Below are positions 17,014 to 25,017 of a stretch of DNA of 64,000 bases, one piece after another (within the stretch, counting starts at the first letter, position 1; each line of letters begins with the position of its first letter). A program made the translations under genes and the position numbers. The DNA is from Chloroflexota bacterium (lineage in GTDB: Bacteria > Chloroflexota > UBA6077 > FW602-bin22 > JAMCVK01): contig JAMCVK010000002.1 in the NCBI GenBank assembly GCA_023475225.1, forward strand, positions 1-64,000. Direction: 5' to 3'. The notes beneath the pieces were generated by a model, which searched no databases, was not told the DNA's origin, and saw only the letters and a program-made list of their open reading frames with translations.

Positions 17014-18417
17014 CTACTTCTTGCCCAAGCTGTGGATGCCCTGGGCGTAGTTAGCCGCCCACTGGACATCTTTATCCTTGTGGCATTGCAGGCAAGCGAA
17101 GTCCAGAGTCAGGTAGCCCTTGGCCAGATTGCCGTCGTCGGTGAACATCTTGGCCTTGGGGTCAATGTTGATCTCGAAGAGGTGGGTCATCACGTCGCCC
17201 TCGTAGGGGCCGAACTTCACCGCTGACTTGCTGGCCTTAGGCATATGGCAATCGGTGCAGGTTACTCCCACCTTCTGCATCTGGCTGCCGGTGAAGGCGG
17301 CGTTGGCCCCGCTGTGGCAGGTGGAGCAGGCGGCCTCGATGGAGAACTCGGCCTTCTTGTGGGGGCTGTGGCAGGCTACGCAGCTCAGGGCCCTGTGGGG
17401 ACTGGCCAGGAACTCGTTGTACTGCTCGTGGTGGCGAATGAAGCCCCCGCTGGCCGGGATCTCGGTCGCCTTGCCTCGGATGTGGCACTTGCCGCAGAGG
17501 GCTGCCGATTCGTCCACCACCATCTTGGCCTTGCCGGCGATGTGGTCGCCACCGGGGCCGTGGCAGGCCTCGCACTGGACGCCGGGGAAGGCCCAAGTGC
17601 CCACGATGCCGGGCAGACCGTCCTGGTGGCCCTCCGAGGAGTAGCCGGTGGTGTGGCACCGGCCGCAGTCGTACTTCTTCATCTCGCCAGGATGGTAGTC
17701 AACCCAGGTGCCAGTCATCATGTTGTACTGGTTCTTGCCCGGCTTGCCGGCAGCCGTGGTAATGATATAGCCCTGCTTATCCATATAGCGGGCCTTCCAC
17801 TTATAGCCCCCGATGACGTAGCTGATGTCATCCCAGGTATAGCCTTCCGGCAGGGGCAGAGGCGCTTTCATGGCGTCGGCGGCGGTGCGCAGCTTGTAGC
17901 CGTGGCCGGCTACCCGGAAATTGTTGTACTTCTTCGCGTGGCATTTGGCACAGGCCTCGCTACCCACGTACTTGGTGGCCTTGGTAGCCGCAGATACGGC
18001 GGTGCCCTCGCTGGGGGCAGCCCAGTGCACCCAGGCGTGGGCCGACCCGATGGGGCCGATGATCTTCACCTGGTAGGAGAAGGGCCCTTGCTTACCCTTA
18101 GCTGGTACCTTATCGCTCAGCCACACCGCGGATTCCACCTCGAAGCCGCGAAACCAGCTTCCTGGTGGGGTGGCAGTGGCCTTGACGAAGGAAGTACCGG
18201 TGGGGACCAGGCCGGCCAGGTAGATGTTGCCGATATCCATGGAGGTGTCGTTGACCAGGGTGATGCTGTAAGTTACGGTATCCGCACTGATGGCGGAGGT
18301 AATCTGGACGGTCAAGCCCGAGCTGGGGGATGTCGGGCTGCTAGCACTGCTGATAGAGACGCCCACAGCCAGCACGACCACCAAGACGAGTGCCAGAAAA
18401 CCCAGTCGCTTGTACAT
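17014..18417 (-). CDS. secreted octaheme cytochrome c
   Basis: 467 residues with an N-terminal signal peptide and eight C-x-x-C-H haem-binding motifs: C-A-K-C-H, C-G-R-C-H, C-E-A-C-H, C-G-K-C-H, C-V-A-C-H, C-S-T-C-H, C-T-D-C-H and C-L-Q-C-H. The first about 120 mature residues carry no haem and resemble a DUF11-like beta domain (I-T-L-V-N-D-T and a V-P-T-G-T-S-F motif). The arrangement resembles multihaem electron-transfer or hydroxylamine/nitrite-type cytochromes. The family cannot be fixed further. It acts outside the cytoplasmic membrane. GGGAGG precedes the ATG. It has a consensus promoter, a leader of about 280 bases and its own terminator, so it is a single-gene unit. Confidence 0.9.
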   Translation of the reverse strand: MYKRLGFLALVLVVVLAVGVSISSASSPTSPSSGLTVQITSAISADTVTYSITLVNDTSMDIGNIYLAGLVPTGTSFVKATATPPGSWFRGFEVESAVWLSDKVPAKGKQGPFSYQVKIIGPIGSAHAWVHWAAPSEGTAVSAATKATKYVGSEACAKCHAKKYNNFRVAGHGYKLRTAADAMKAPLPLPEGYTWDDISYVIGGYKWKARYMDKQGYIITTAAGKPGKNQYNMMTGTWVDYHPGEMKKYDCGRCHTTGYSSEGHQDGLPGIVGTWAFPGVQCEACHGPGGDHIAGKAKMVVDESAALCGKCHIRGKATEIPASGGFIRHHEQYNEFLASPHRALSCVACHSPHKKAEFSIEAACSTCHSGANAAFTGSQMQKVGVTCTDCHMPKASKSAVKFGPYEGDVMTHLFEINIDPKAKMFTDDGNLAKGYLTLDFACLQCHKDKDVQWAANYAQGIHSLGKK

Positions 18418-18700
18418 GGATTCTTACCTCCCATTGCTAGCGTAGCGTGTACCAGTGTAGAGCGTAATGTGATGGACTGTCATTGGCCTGTAGCTCCCCC
18501 CCTGGGAGCTACCAGCTATCAATAGAAGACATGTGGGGCAAGTCAGTCCTGTTCAGCACTGACATGCTGCCTTCCAGGACGCTGATTTGAGTGCCAATCA
18601 AAAAGCTGGCCTTATGACCCTCCTTTTTTAAGTAGCACCTGACGCCCAACGCATGAGCACTTTGCTCTAGGGAGATATGCGTACTGTGGCCAACCCTGCA
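18418..18700 (-). promoter_or_regulatory. long structured 5' leader of the octaheme cytochrome
   Basis: About 280 bases lie between the predicted transcription start and the ATG, with no credible ORF. Two clear stems are GTCAGT/ACTGAC with a 10-base loop (near 18550-18575) and GTAGCTCCC/GGGAGCTAC with a 5-base loop (18490-18512). I compared it by eye with the riboswitch consensus sequences I know and found no match. It may be a regulatory leader. Confidence 0.45.
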
Positions 18701-18705
18701 GCTAC

Positions 18706-18734
18706 ATTATACATACTGTAGCGATGCTTGTCAA
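18706..18734 (-). promoter_or_regulatory. consensus sigma70 promoter of the octaheme cytochrome
   Basis: TTGACA (18734-18729) and TATAAT (18711-18706) on the minus strand are separated by 17 bases. Both hexamers match the consensus perfectly, so basal transcription should be strong and control is likely downstream, in the leader, or by a repressor. Confidence 0.8.
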
Positions 18735-18755
18735 ACGAGGGCAGATCCCTGAACG

Positions 18756-18784
18756 TTTACAGATCGGATACCACCACCTATAAT
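18756..18784 (+). promoter_or_regulatory. sigma70 promoter of the hemerythrin gene
   Basis: TTTACA (18756-18761) and TATAAT (18779-18784) lie 17 bases apart on the plus strand. The predicted start leaves a leader of about 110 bases before the ATG at 18903. It is divergent from the cytochrome promoter, and only about 20 bases separate the two -35 boxes. Confidence 0.7.
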
Positions 18785-18902
18785 TTAACTCAGGAGACAC
18801 CCAAACGAACCACGGATAGGGTCAGCCAAGTTCAACATCCACATAATACACCATAACACCGTCTCCATCCATACCCCCGTTGCGGAAAAGGAGGTTGAGA
18901 AG

Positions 18903-19451
18903 ATGTCAGCTACAGAGGTTCTCAAAGAGGAACACCGCGTCATAGAGAGAATGTTGCGGATCTTGGAGTCCACAGCCGCCAAGCTGGAAATGGACGAGGA
19001 GGTGCCCCCAGAACGCCTTATGAAGTCGCTAGATTTCATAAGGACCTTCGCTGATAAATGTCACCACGGCAAGGAGGAGGATACCCTCTTCCCCGCCCTC
19101 GAAAAGCACGGCCTACCCAGGGAGGGTGGCCCCATAGGGGTGATGCTCCTCGAGCACGACGAAGGGCGCCGCTTCGTCAGGTCCCTCGCTGAGGGCGTTG
19201 AAAGGTATGCCCGCGGCGATAAGACGGCCAGGGGAGCTATCATAGACAACGCGCGGGGCTACGCCAAACTCCTCAATGCCCACATCTACAAAGAGGATAA
19301 CGTCCTCTACCCTATGGCGGATCGAATGCTTTCCGCAGAGGAGGTGCGGGAGCTATTGGAAAAGTACGAAGAGATCGAAAGGGAACGGATAGGCGAAGGA
19401 AAACATCACGAATATCTGCACCTCATCGAAGAATTGGAAAAGGGGCTCTAG
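18903..19451 (+). CDS. hemerythrin HHE-domain protein
   Basis: 182 residues forming a four-helix HHE domain. Iron ligands are visible as E-E-H near residue 10, C-H-H-G-K-E-E near 55, L-L-E-H-D-E near 82, and N-A-H-I-Y-K-E-D-N near 125. Such proteins bind O2 or NO at a di-iron centre or sense redox state. The protein is soluble and has no regulatory fusion. AAGGAGG lies upstream of the ATG. Divergent placement from an octaheme cytochrome suggests a shared oxygen or NO response. That is inference from context. Confidence 0.9.
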   Translation: MSATEVLKEEHRVIERMLRILESTAAKLEMDEEVPPERLMKSLDFIRTFADKCHHGKEEDTLFPALEKHGLPREGGPIGVMLLEHDEGRRFVRSLAEGVERYARGDKTARGAIIDNARGYAKLLNAHIYKEDNVLYPMADRMLSAEEVRELLEKYEEIERERIGEGKHHEYLHLIEELEKGL

Positions 19452-19540
19452 ATAGGAGTTCTGATCTATCCGGGATACAATAAGCTGCGCCCCCAGAGGA
19501 TATGTTCCCTAGTCAAGAGGGCCCTAGAGTTCCACCCTAA

Positions 19541-19877
19541 CCGACCTCCTCCCACAGAATGGGGGGTGCATCCGCCGAAGGCGGACCTTCGGCAGACTGG
19601 GGTTTGAGGTACCCCCAGCCTCTATTCCCCCCTCCTCCCACAGAATGGGGTGTGCAGAGGGGCTTTGCTCCTCTGCTGGGGTTTGGGGTATCCCCAAACC
19701 TTCATCCCCCCTTTTCCCTAAGAAGGGAGAAGGGGGCAGGGGATGAGGGCGTTGCCCCGCAGGACAAAGGGGGAGGTCGAGGAGGGTACACCCTCCTTGG
19801 AGGGTTCTAGGGCTCCGCCCTAGCCCCTATTCCCCCCTTCTCCCTAGGGAGAAGGGGATAAGGAGATGAGGGCACTG
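19541..19877. repeat. dispersed palindromic repeat cluster, copy 4
   Basis: About 340 bases of shared modules: a CCGCCGAAGGCGGACCTTCGG element near 19572, GCAGAGGGG/CCTCTGC stems near 19653-19677, GGTTTGGGGTATCCCCAAACC near 19680-19700, a G-rich tail with GGGGATGAGGGC near 19740, and GGGCTCCGCCC near 19810. It ends with CCCTAGGGAGAAGGGG and GATGAGGGC. The 3' end of the SagB-type gene lies inside this repeat, which provides its stop codon and last residues. Confidence 0.85.
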
Positions 19878-20665
19878 CCAGTACGGGGGCGGCCGATAGG
19901 GATAATGTAGAGCGGCCGGTGGTGGCTGGGGCAACCGATAGCTTCCTGTACCTCCTGATCGTAAAAGGCCCCGATGGGCACCCCGCCCAAACCCAGAGAG
20001 ACCGCCTGGAGGAGGATGTTCTGGGCCGCATGCCCGGCCTCCAGCAGCACATACCTCTCCGCCCGTTCGCCATACTTGACCCTGGTGCGCTCGTAGACAG
20101 CTGTGATCACGATGCTTAGAGGCGCCTCCCGAATGGGCTCCTGGGATAAACCAGCCGTGCATAACGCTTCTCGGACATCCCCCTCCTTTACCCTGGCCAG
20201 CGCATGGCTATTCGCTAGATAGCGGTAGACCGCCTGACGTGTGACTACATACACCTCAAGCGGGTATAACGCCCCGGCAGAGGGGGCAGCGCGAAAGCCT
20301 GTTCTTTTATCAGTGATGCCTTGCGCAGCCCATAACAGCTGAGCGATCTCCGCCAGTGAGGGCTCCCAGGGAGAATAGCTGCGCATTGAGCGTCGCTTGG
20401 CGATGGTCTCCTCCAGGGATAGTGGCCCGGCCATCCGTGGCTGAGGCAAAGGGATATGCCCGAGAGGTGTGGGGGTAGGAATGACCGAGGGACGAGGGGT
20501 GGGACTGGGAGTAAGCGGCGGATAGGATATGGGTGTTGGGCTGCGAACGGGCGCTGGCGTAGCCGTGGCTGATGGCAGCGGAACACAGGCCACCCCCAGA
20601 AGAGCGACCAGTAGGATAGCCAGGGGAGGGCTAGGATGCCACGTATGACTAGACCTTTCGGCCAT
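19844..20665 (-). CDS. SagB/ThcOx-type nitroreductase-fold lipoprotein
   Basis: 273 residues. A signal sequence ends in a lipobox (L-L-G-V-A-C), followed by about 50 Thr/Pro-rich residues and then a SagB-type flavoprotein domain. That domain has R-R-S-M-R-S-Y-S (FMN-binding start), A-A-P-S-A-G-A-L-Y-P-L-E-V-Y, a helix G-H-A-A-Q-N-I-L-L-Q-A and G-L-G-G-V-P-I-G-A-F. SagB proteins usually oxidise azolines in peptide maturation in the cytoplasm. Here the enzyme is predicted outside the membrane, with no cyclodehydratase neighbour, so another redox role is more likely. The last nine residues are encoded by a dispersed repeat. Confidence 0.85.
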   Translation of the reverse strand: MAERSSHTWHPSPPLAILLVALLGVACVPLPSATATPAPVRSPTPISYPPLTPSPTPRPSVIPTPTPLGHIPLPQPRMAGPLSLEETIAKRRSMRSYSPWEPSLAEIAQLLWAAQGITDKRTGFRAAPSAGALYPLEVYVVTRQAVYRYLANSHALARVKEGDVREALCTAGLSQEPIREAPLSIVITAVYERTRVKYGERAERYVLLEAGHAAQNILLQAVSLGLGGVPIGAFYDQEVQEAIGCPSHHRPLYIIPIGRPRTGSALISLSPSP

Positions 20666-20879
20666 AGACCTCTACAAATCGGGCTATGGAGCGGTTGTAG
20701 GTTCTCTCCACCTCTGCTGGAAAGAGGCAACCCGGCAATTCACCATAGTGACGATGGTAAACGATACAATCACAACAGAAGCCCTTCCGTTCGCAGGGCT
20801 CGTAGGTGCAGGTACACCTTCCCCGATTAACCTCGACGTTACACCGTCGGATGAGCTCACTTCTTTGGTTCGGCATCAT
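20649..20879 (-). CDS. DUF6485-like cysteine-rich small protein
   Basis: 76 residues with eight cysteines: C-N-V-E, then C-T-C-T-Y-E-P-C, C-E-R-K-G-F-C-C-D-C and a late G-C-L-F-P. The pattern matches the DUF6485 family as I remember it, found in anaerobes and of unknown function. It probably binds metal or an Fe-S cluster. Its start overlaps the preceding hypothetical gene by 23 bases and its end overlaps the start of the SagB-type gene by 17, so the three form one operon. Confidence 0.75.
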   Translation of the reverse strand: MMPNQRSELIRRCNVEVNRGRCTCTYEPCERKGFCCDCIVYHRHYGELPGCLFPAEVERTYNRSIARFVEVYGRKV

Positions 20880-21183
20880 CGCTCTCCATCCCCCAGGTCT
20901 GCATCAACTTCTTGATGCGCTCAGCCAACCTGGGACTGCTCCGCAGCCGCTCAATGAAGATAGGACAGCCCTCCAGAAGGGAGTGCTGGGCGGCCGAAGC
21001 CAGATTGGCTAAAAACTGGGGCATGCCCAATCCGCTCTCTGGAGAGAAGGCTCCCGGTATAGCCGACTGCATCTGCCTACGGAGGTCCTCAGCACTGAAA
21101 CGGAGGGGCACCACACAGGATCTGTACCATGGACATTCCTTACACTGCACGAGAGCGGCAGCCTCGTCTAAAATATCCCCCAT
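20857..21183 (-). CDS. hypothetical protein with Cys cluster
   Basis: 108 residues, not recognised. The N-terminal part has C-K-E-C-P-W-Y-R-S-C, a metal-binding-like cluster. The rest is helical and includes L-A-N-L-A-S-A-A-Q-H-S-L-L-E-G-C-P-I-F. It overlaps the DUF6485 gene and heads a three-gene minus-strand group with it and the SagB-type lipoprotein. Codon use looks normal and the start has no obvious strong ribosome site. Confidence 0.65.
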   Translation of the reverse strand: MGDILDEAAALVQCKECPWYRSCVVPLRFSAEDLRRQMQSAIPGAFSPESGLGMPQFLANLASAAQHSLLEGCPIFIERLRSSPRLAERIKKLMQTWGMESDDAEPKK

Positions 21184-21270
21184 TTCCTATTCCCCTTAAG
21201 TCATCATCCCTTCCAGCATACACCAATCGCTTTTGACTATCAAGGGAGATAGCTTAAGGTGTTGACTAAC

Positions 21271-21415
21271 GGGGGTTCCAGGGAGGGCATCTGCCGAAGG
21301 CGGACCTTCGGCGGACGGCGGATCTGGGGATGTGCCCCAGAACACAAAAAAGCCCCTCCTTCCGCAGGAAGGACAACCTTGAATCCGCCTTCGGCGGATT
21401 TGGGGGAGATATTCA
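21271..21415. repeat. dispersed palindromic repeat, copy 5
   Basis: This gap of about 255 bases holds a CTGCCGAAGGCGGACCTTCGGCGG element, a CTGGGG/CCCCAG stem, CCTTCCGCAGGAAGG and a perfect AATCCGCC-TTC-GGCGGATT hairpin at 21382-21400. It stands downstream of the SDR gene and may act as a terminator. Confidence 0.75.
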
Positions 21416-21438
21416 ACGCTCTCATAACTACGATTGAA

Positions 21439-22194
21439 TCAGCGCGCCGGGATGCCCAGAGTTTGCCCACCATCGACCACGAGGCACAAGCCAGTCACGT
21501 AGGAAGCCTCATCGCTGGCTAAGTAAACGGCGGCGTTTCCAATGTCCTCCACCTGTCCCACCCTGGGAATAGGCAATCGAGCAAGCAGCCGCCTCCGCGC
21601 CTCATCAGAGAAACTAGCGGTAAGCGGAGTATCCACAAAGCCGGGACAGATACAATTGATGCGTATATTGTCCCGGCCGTAATCAATCGCCATTTGTCGT
21701 GTCAGGTTGACGACCCCTGCCTTGGCAGCGCAGTAGGCCGCTTTTCTTGCTGCTGCCTGCAACCCGAGCGTGCCAGCGATATTGATAATTGAACCACCGC
21801 CACGCTCTATCATCACTGGGATAGTGTACTTGCAACCCAGAAAAACGCTTTTCAAATCAACGCTGATGACCAGATCCCACTCTTCTTCGCTGATCTCAGT
21901 CACGCTGCCCACGGGACTTATGCCCGCGTTGTTGACCAGAATATCGATGTGACCAAAGTGATCGCACGCAGCTTGCACCATTCTTTGAATGTCTGCCGCT
22001 GATGTTACATCAGTCTGAACCGCAATTGCTTCCGAGCCTCGGGACTTGATCATCTGGACCGTTTCCTCAGCGCCAGACAGGTTCAGATCGGCAACAACGA
22101 TTTTGGCACCCTCTTCCGCAAACCGGAGAGCAATTCCTCGGCCATTGCCGGAAGCCGCACCCGTCACTATCGCCACTCTATCTCGCAGTCGCAT
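21439..22194 (-). CDS. SDR family NAD(P)-dependent oxidoreductase
   Basis: 251 residues of the classical short-chain dehydrogenase type. It has the T-G-A-A-S-G-N-G-R-G-I nucleotide loop, D-L-N-L after strand 2, N-N-A-G-I-S-P, and the catalytic triad with S in I-N-I-A-G-T region and Y-C-A-A-K. The Asp after strand 2 favours NAD. GGAGG is about 10 bases before the chosen ATG at 22194. It is last in the catabolic island. A 2-hydroxyacid or ureidoglycolate-like substrate is possible from context only. Confidence 0.88.
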   Translation of the reverse strand: MRLRDRVAIVTGAASGNGRGIALRFAEEGAKIVVADLNLSGAEETVQMIKSRGSEAIAVQTDVTSAADIQRMVQAACDHFGHIDILVNNAGISPVGSVTEISEEEWDLVISVDLKSVFLGCKYTIPVMIERGGGSIINIAGTLGLQAAARKAAYCAAKAGVVNLTRQMAIDYGRDNIRINCICPGFVDTPLTASFSDEARRRLLARLPIPRVGQVEDIGNAAVYLASDEASYVTGLCLVVDGGQTLGIPAR

Positions 22195-22323
22195 ACCTGC
22201 CATCCCTCCTTGCAAATTTGTCTGCCTAGCAAGCAAAAGGGCTTTTGATTAGTTGAGAGCACTTTGAACCGTGGTCTCGCCGGAGACAAGAAGGCCCCTT
22301 CCATATTTTCTCCTTGTCAGCTC

Positions 22324-24090
22324 TCACCACCCGATGGCAAAACATTCACGACGGGGGTCGACCCCGGCAGTTCGCACTCCACTTTGGGGATCGACGGTGA
22401 TCAGGCAGACACCCCCAGCTTCCCAGTCGGCGCGTTTCCAAAGCTCAACCTTATGGCCCCGCTCCACCAGGCCAGCGATTGTCTCTGCTGGGATGTCTGC
22501 CTCGAGCGCGATTACGCCAGGTCGCGCCCTGTGTGGCCAAAAGCTGTTCGGAGCACTCAGGGTAGCGAAACGGGGCATCTCCACTGCCAGCTGTGGGCTC
22601 ATACCAAACTCAGCCAGGTTAAGGAAAACCTGACACATTGCTTGGCACTGAACATCGCCACCAGGGGTACCAAAAGGCATGTATAGTCGGCCTTCTCGGA
22701 AAACCATAGCTGGATTGGGGGTGAGGCGCGGTCGTTTGCCAGGCGCTAGCGCACTGGGGTGATTTGGATCAAGCCAAGACTGAGAACCCCGTGGAGACAC
22801 CGCCAATCCAGTACCCGGCACTATGGGGATGTCTGCGCTAAGGTCACTAGGTGTAGCTGAGAAAGCGTTTCCAGCAGAGTCTACAACACAGACGTAACTG
22901 GTATCGTAGGGTGCTGTGGGGGCGCCCTCTCCATCCAGTTCAGACAGATGACTGAAAGCGCTGATCCTTCCACCATAAGAGCTGGACAAGCCGGATGCAG
23001 GCAATTGTGGGAAGACTTGATCGGGCTTGATTCTCAGCCGTTGCCTAGCGCCGTACTCTTCAGACAGTAGCGTATCTAGAGGCACATCGACGAAACAAGG
23101 ATCACCATAGTGCGCCTCGCGATCGGCGAGCGCTAGCTTGAGCGCTTCGACGATCCAGTGGATGTACTGGGCGCTGTTATGTTTCAGCCTAGAAAACTCC
23201 AGGCCCTCCAGTATTCTTAAGGCTTGTAACAGGACTGGTCCTTGGCACCAAGGCCCACAGGCGTAGACCTCGTAGCCCTTGTAAGGGACCTTGACGGGAG
23301 GCTCAATCCGCACCTGGAAGCCTGCCATATCATCCGGGGTGAGTAATCCACCCTGCTCTGCGAAGAACTCGGCGATACGCTTGGCGATAGGACCCCGGTA
23401 GAAAGCGTCGCGCGCAGCCTGCAACCCCGCCAGCCGGCCCCTAGACGACTTCGCACTCTCCGCATCGGCTATGATTTGCAGTGTGCGGGCCAAATCCGAC
23501 TGGACGAAGACCTCACCCTCAGACGGTTGGCGCCCCGCCGGCAGAAAGACCTCCGCCGAACTGGGCCAGCGTCGATAAGTTTCAACACTTTCGGCAACAC
23601 GCTGTGCTAAGAGACGATGAACCGGAAACCCTTCCGCTGCCAATCGGATAGCGTCTTCTGATACTTGAGCGAAGGTCATCGTACCGTATGTGGACAGTGC
23701 GCTAATCCAGGCATCCGGTGCAGCCGGGACAACAGTTCGCAGCACCCCCTCTGGGATAACGCCCCCGGCCTGCTCTTGAAAGTAAGCAATGGTGGCACGC
23801 TGCGGCCATACACCCACGCCGTCGACGGTAACCACCTGGCGACTCTCGGCCAGATAGATCATTACTGGGGCGACCCCAGCGAAGCTAACCATATCAGGCT
23901 GAGTGACTGCCAGGCAGATCCCCGCCGCCACTCCTGCATCGATGGCATTGCCACCACGTTCCAGAATTCTCGCTCCCGCCAGGGACGCCAGAGCGTGGCC
24001 CGAGGCGACCATCACCTTCGTACCCCGAACCGTGGGGCAATAGGCGTGATGTGGGTAAGCGCTACTGTCGCTGTTCGTCGATGTTGACAT
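22324..24090 (-). CDS. gamma-glutamyltransferase-family Ntn-hydrolase (paralogue 1)
   Basis: 588 residues with the GGT fold: N-terminal G-G-N-A-I-D-A-G-V-A-A, a central helical part, and autocleavage at D-T-S-Y-V-C-V-V-D, where Thr of about position 397 would become the nucleophile of the small subunit. The Ser-Ser pair that grips gamma-glutamate in true GGT (L-S-S-M) is replaced by R-L-T-P-N-P-A-M. No signal peptide is visible, so it acts in the cytoplasm. These features argue against ordinary glutathione hydrolysis and for an amide hydrolase such as oxamate amidohydrolase (HpxW) or a relative. It sits in the island with AroM and the ABC importer. Confidence 0.85.
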   Translation of the reverse strand: MSTSTNSDSSAYPHHAYCPTVRGTKVMVASGHALASLAGARILERGGNAIDAGVAAGICLAVTQPDMVSFAGVAPVMIYLAESRQVVTVDGVGVWPQRATIAYFQEQAGGVIPEGVLRTVVPAAPDAWISALSTYGTMTFAQVSEDAIRLAAEGFPVHRLLAQRVAESVETYRRWPSSAEVFLPAGRQPSEGEVFVQSDLARTLQIIADAESAKSSRGRLAGLQAARDAFYRGPIAKRIAEFFAEQGGLLTPDDMAGFQVRIEPPVKVPYKGYEVYACGPWCQGPVLLQALRILEGLEFSRLKHNSAQYIHWIVEALKLALADREAHYGDPCFVDVPLDTLLSEEYGARQRLRIKPDQVFPQLPASGLSSSYGGRISAFSHLSELDGEGAPTAPYDTSYVCVVDSAGNAFSATPSDLSADIPIVPGTGLAVSPRGSQSWLDPNHPSALAPGKRPRLTPNPAMVFREGRLYMPFGTPGGDVQCQAMCQVFLNLAEFGMSPQLAVEMPRFATLSAPNSFWPHRARPGVIALEADIPAETIAGLVERGHKVELWKRADWEAGGVCLITVDPQSGVRTAGVDPRRECFAIGW

Positions 24091-24153
24091 TGGCTTCGAG
24101 CCTCCATAATCATTTGGCCCAGCGGCATGTCCTGGCTAATAATTCGATACCGG

Positions 24154-24861
24154 CTAGCCCAGCAATTCGCCAGTGATGCGGGCCAGTACCGAGGTGGCTA
24201 GCAGAACCGGTCGTTGCGTTACCTCGACAACAATTCTTTTGTGGTTCAGGGTATAGCCCATGCAATCCATCACAACCAAATCCAGAGACTGCTTAGCCAA
24301 TTCCCTGGCAGCCGCAGCCACGGCCTGCTCATCGGTGTAGGGGGAACAGGCGATGAAGGCCAAGCTGGCTTCCAAAGTTTCCCATTGAGATCTGGCATAG
24401 CCTATTTGCTCCGGAAGGGGAACCATGATCCCCAGATGTTTGGGAGATAGAGCTCTTACGATGCCAGGCAACAGGCGACTAGACTCAATGAGGATCACAT
24501 CCGTGTGCAGCGCTGGAAATTCACGGGTGCACAGGAGGATCACCAGGTTCACGCCCTCACCTGACAGTCGGTCTAAGCAGTTCTGTACCAGCGGGAGGGT
24601 GCGCTCAGCAGCTACGTATACAGCTCGACCGTCTCGTAACCGGGTTAGCAGGACGTACTCACCTGAACGAGGTACAAGATCTGCAATTTTAGCTAGGTCC
24701 AGGTTGTCCAACGCGCCCAACTGGCGAATAGTCACATCCGGCGGCAAGAAAGGCATCATTTGAGGTAATACGTCGTTTCGAGGCGCCTGCCCAAATATTA
24801 CCATGCCCAACGTCCGATGGCCGTAGCTTCGCTGAACTCGTTTGATCGTGTTCTCATTCAT
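24154..24861 (-). CDS. aroM: AroM family protein
   Basis: About 235 residues with family landmarks: L-G-M-V-I-F-G-Q-A-P-R-N-D-V near the start, L-L-C-T-R-E-F in the middle, and D-L-V-V-M-D-C-M-G-Y-T near the end. AroM belongs to the Asp/Glu/hydantoin racemase-like superfamily. Its reaction is unknown, and the name comes from E. coli map position. In this island a racemase-type role on a cyclic ureide or amino acid is conceivable. I chose the ATG at 24861, where homology begins. An ATG at 24969 with AGGTG upstream would add 36 residues. Confidence 0.88.
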   Translation of the reverse strand: MNENTIKRVQRSYGHRTLGMVIFGQAPRNDVLPQMMPFLPPDVTIRQLGALDNLDLAKIADLVPRSGEYVLLTRLRDGRAVYVAAERTLPLVQNCLDRLSGEGVNLVILLCTREFPALHTDVILIESSRLLPGIVRALSPKHLGIMVPLPEQIGYARSQWETLEASLAFIACSPYTDEQAVAAAARELAKQSLDLVVMDCMGYTLNHKRIVVEVTQRPVLLATSVLARITGELLG

Positions 24862-25017
24862 GATGACGTTCCCCTCCCCAACCTTGGTCAACACAACACC
24901 GCCCTGAGTCCTGAGCATGTGGACTCTTTTGACTGTGGACATGGTCACAGAGCCGCACTGATCGATCATCTATTCACCTCGCATGGTGTCACTGCCTTGG
25001 ATTGTGCAAAGGCCAAA

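Noticed and set aside
17245-18525. 426-codon plus-strand open frame opposite the octaheme cytochrome
   Set aside because: Shadow frame of the haem-motif gene. No family features, and it would run through the cytochrome promoter leader.
18418-18700. Known riboswitch in the cytochrome leader
   Set aside because: Compared by eye with cobalamin, c-di-GMP, SAM and Moco consensus features and no match was found. Left as an unclassified leader.
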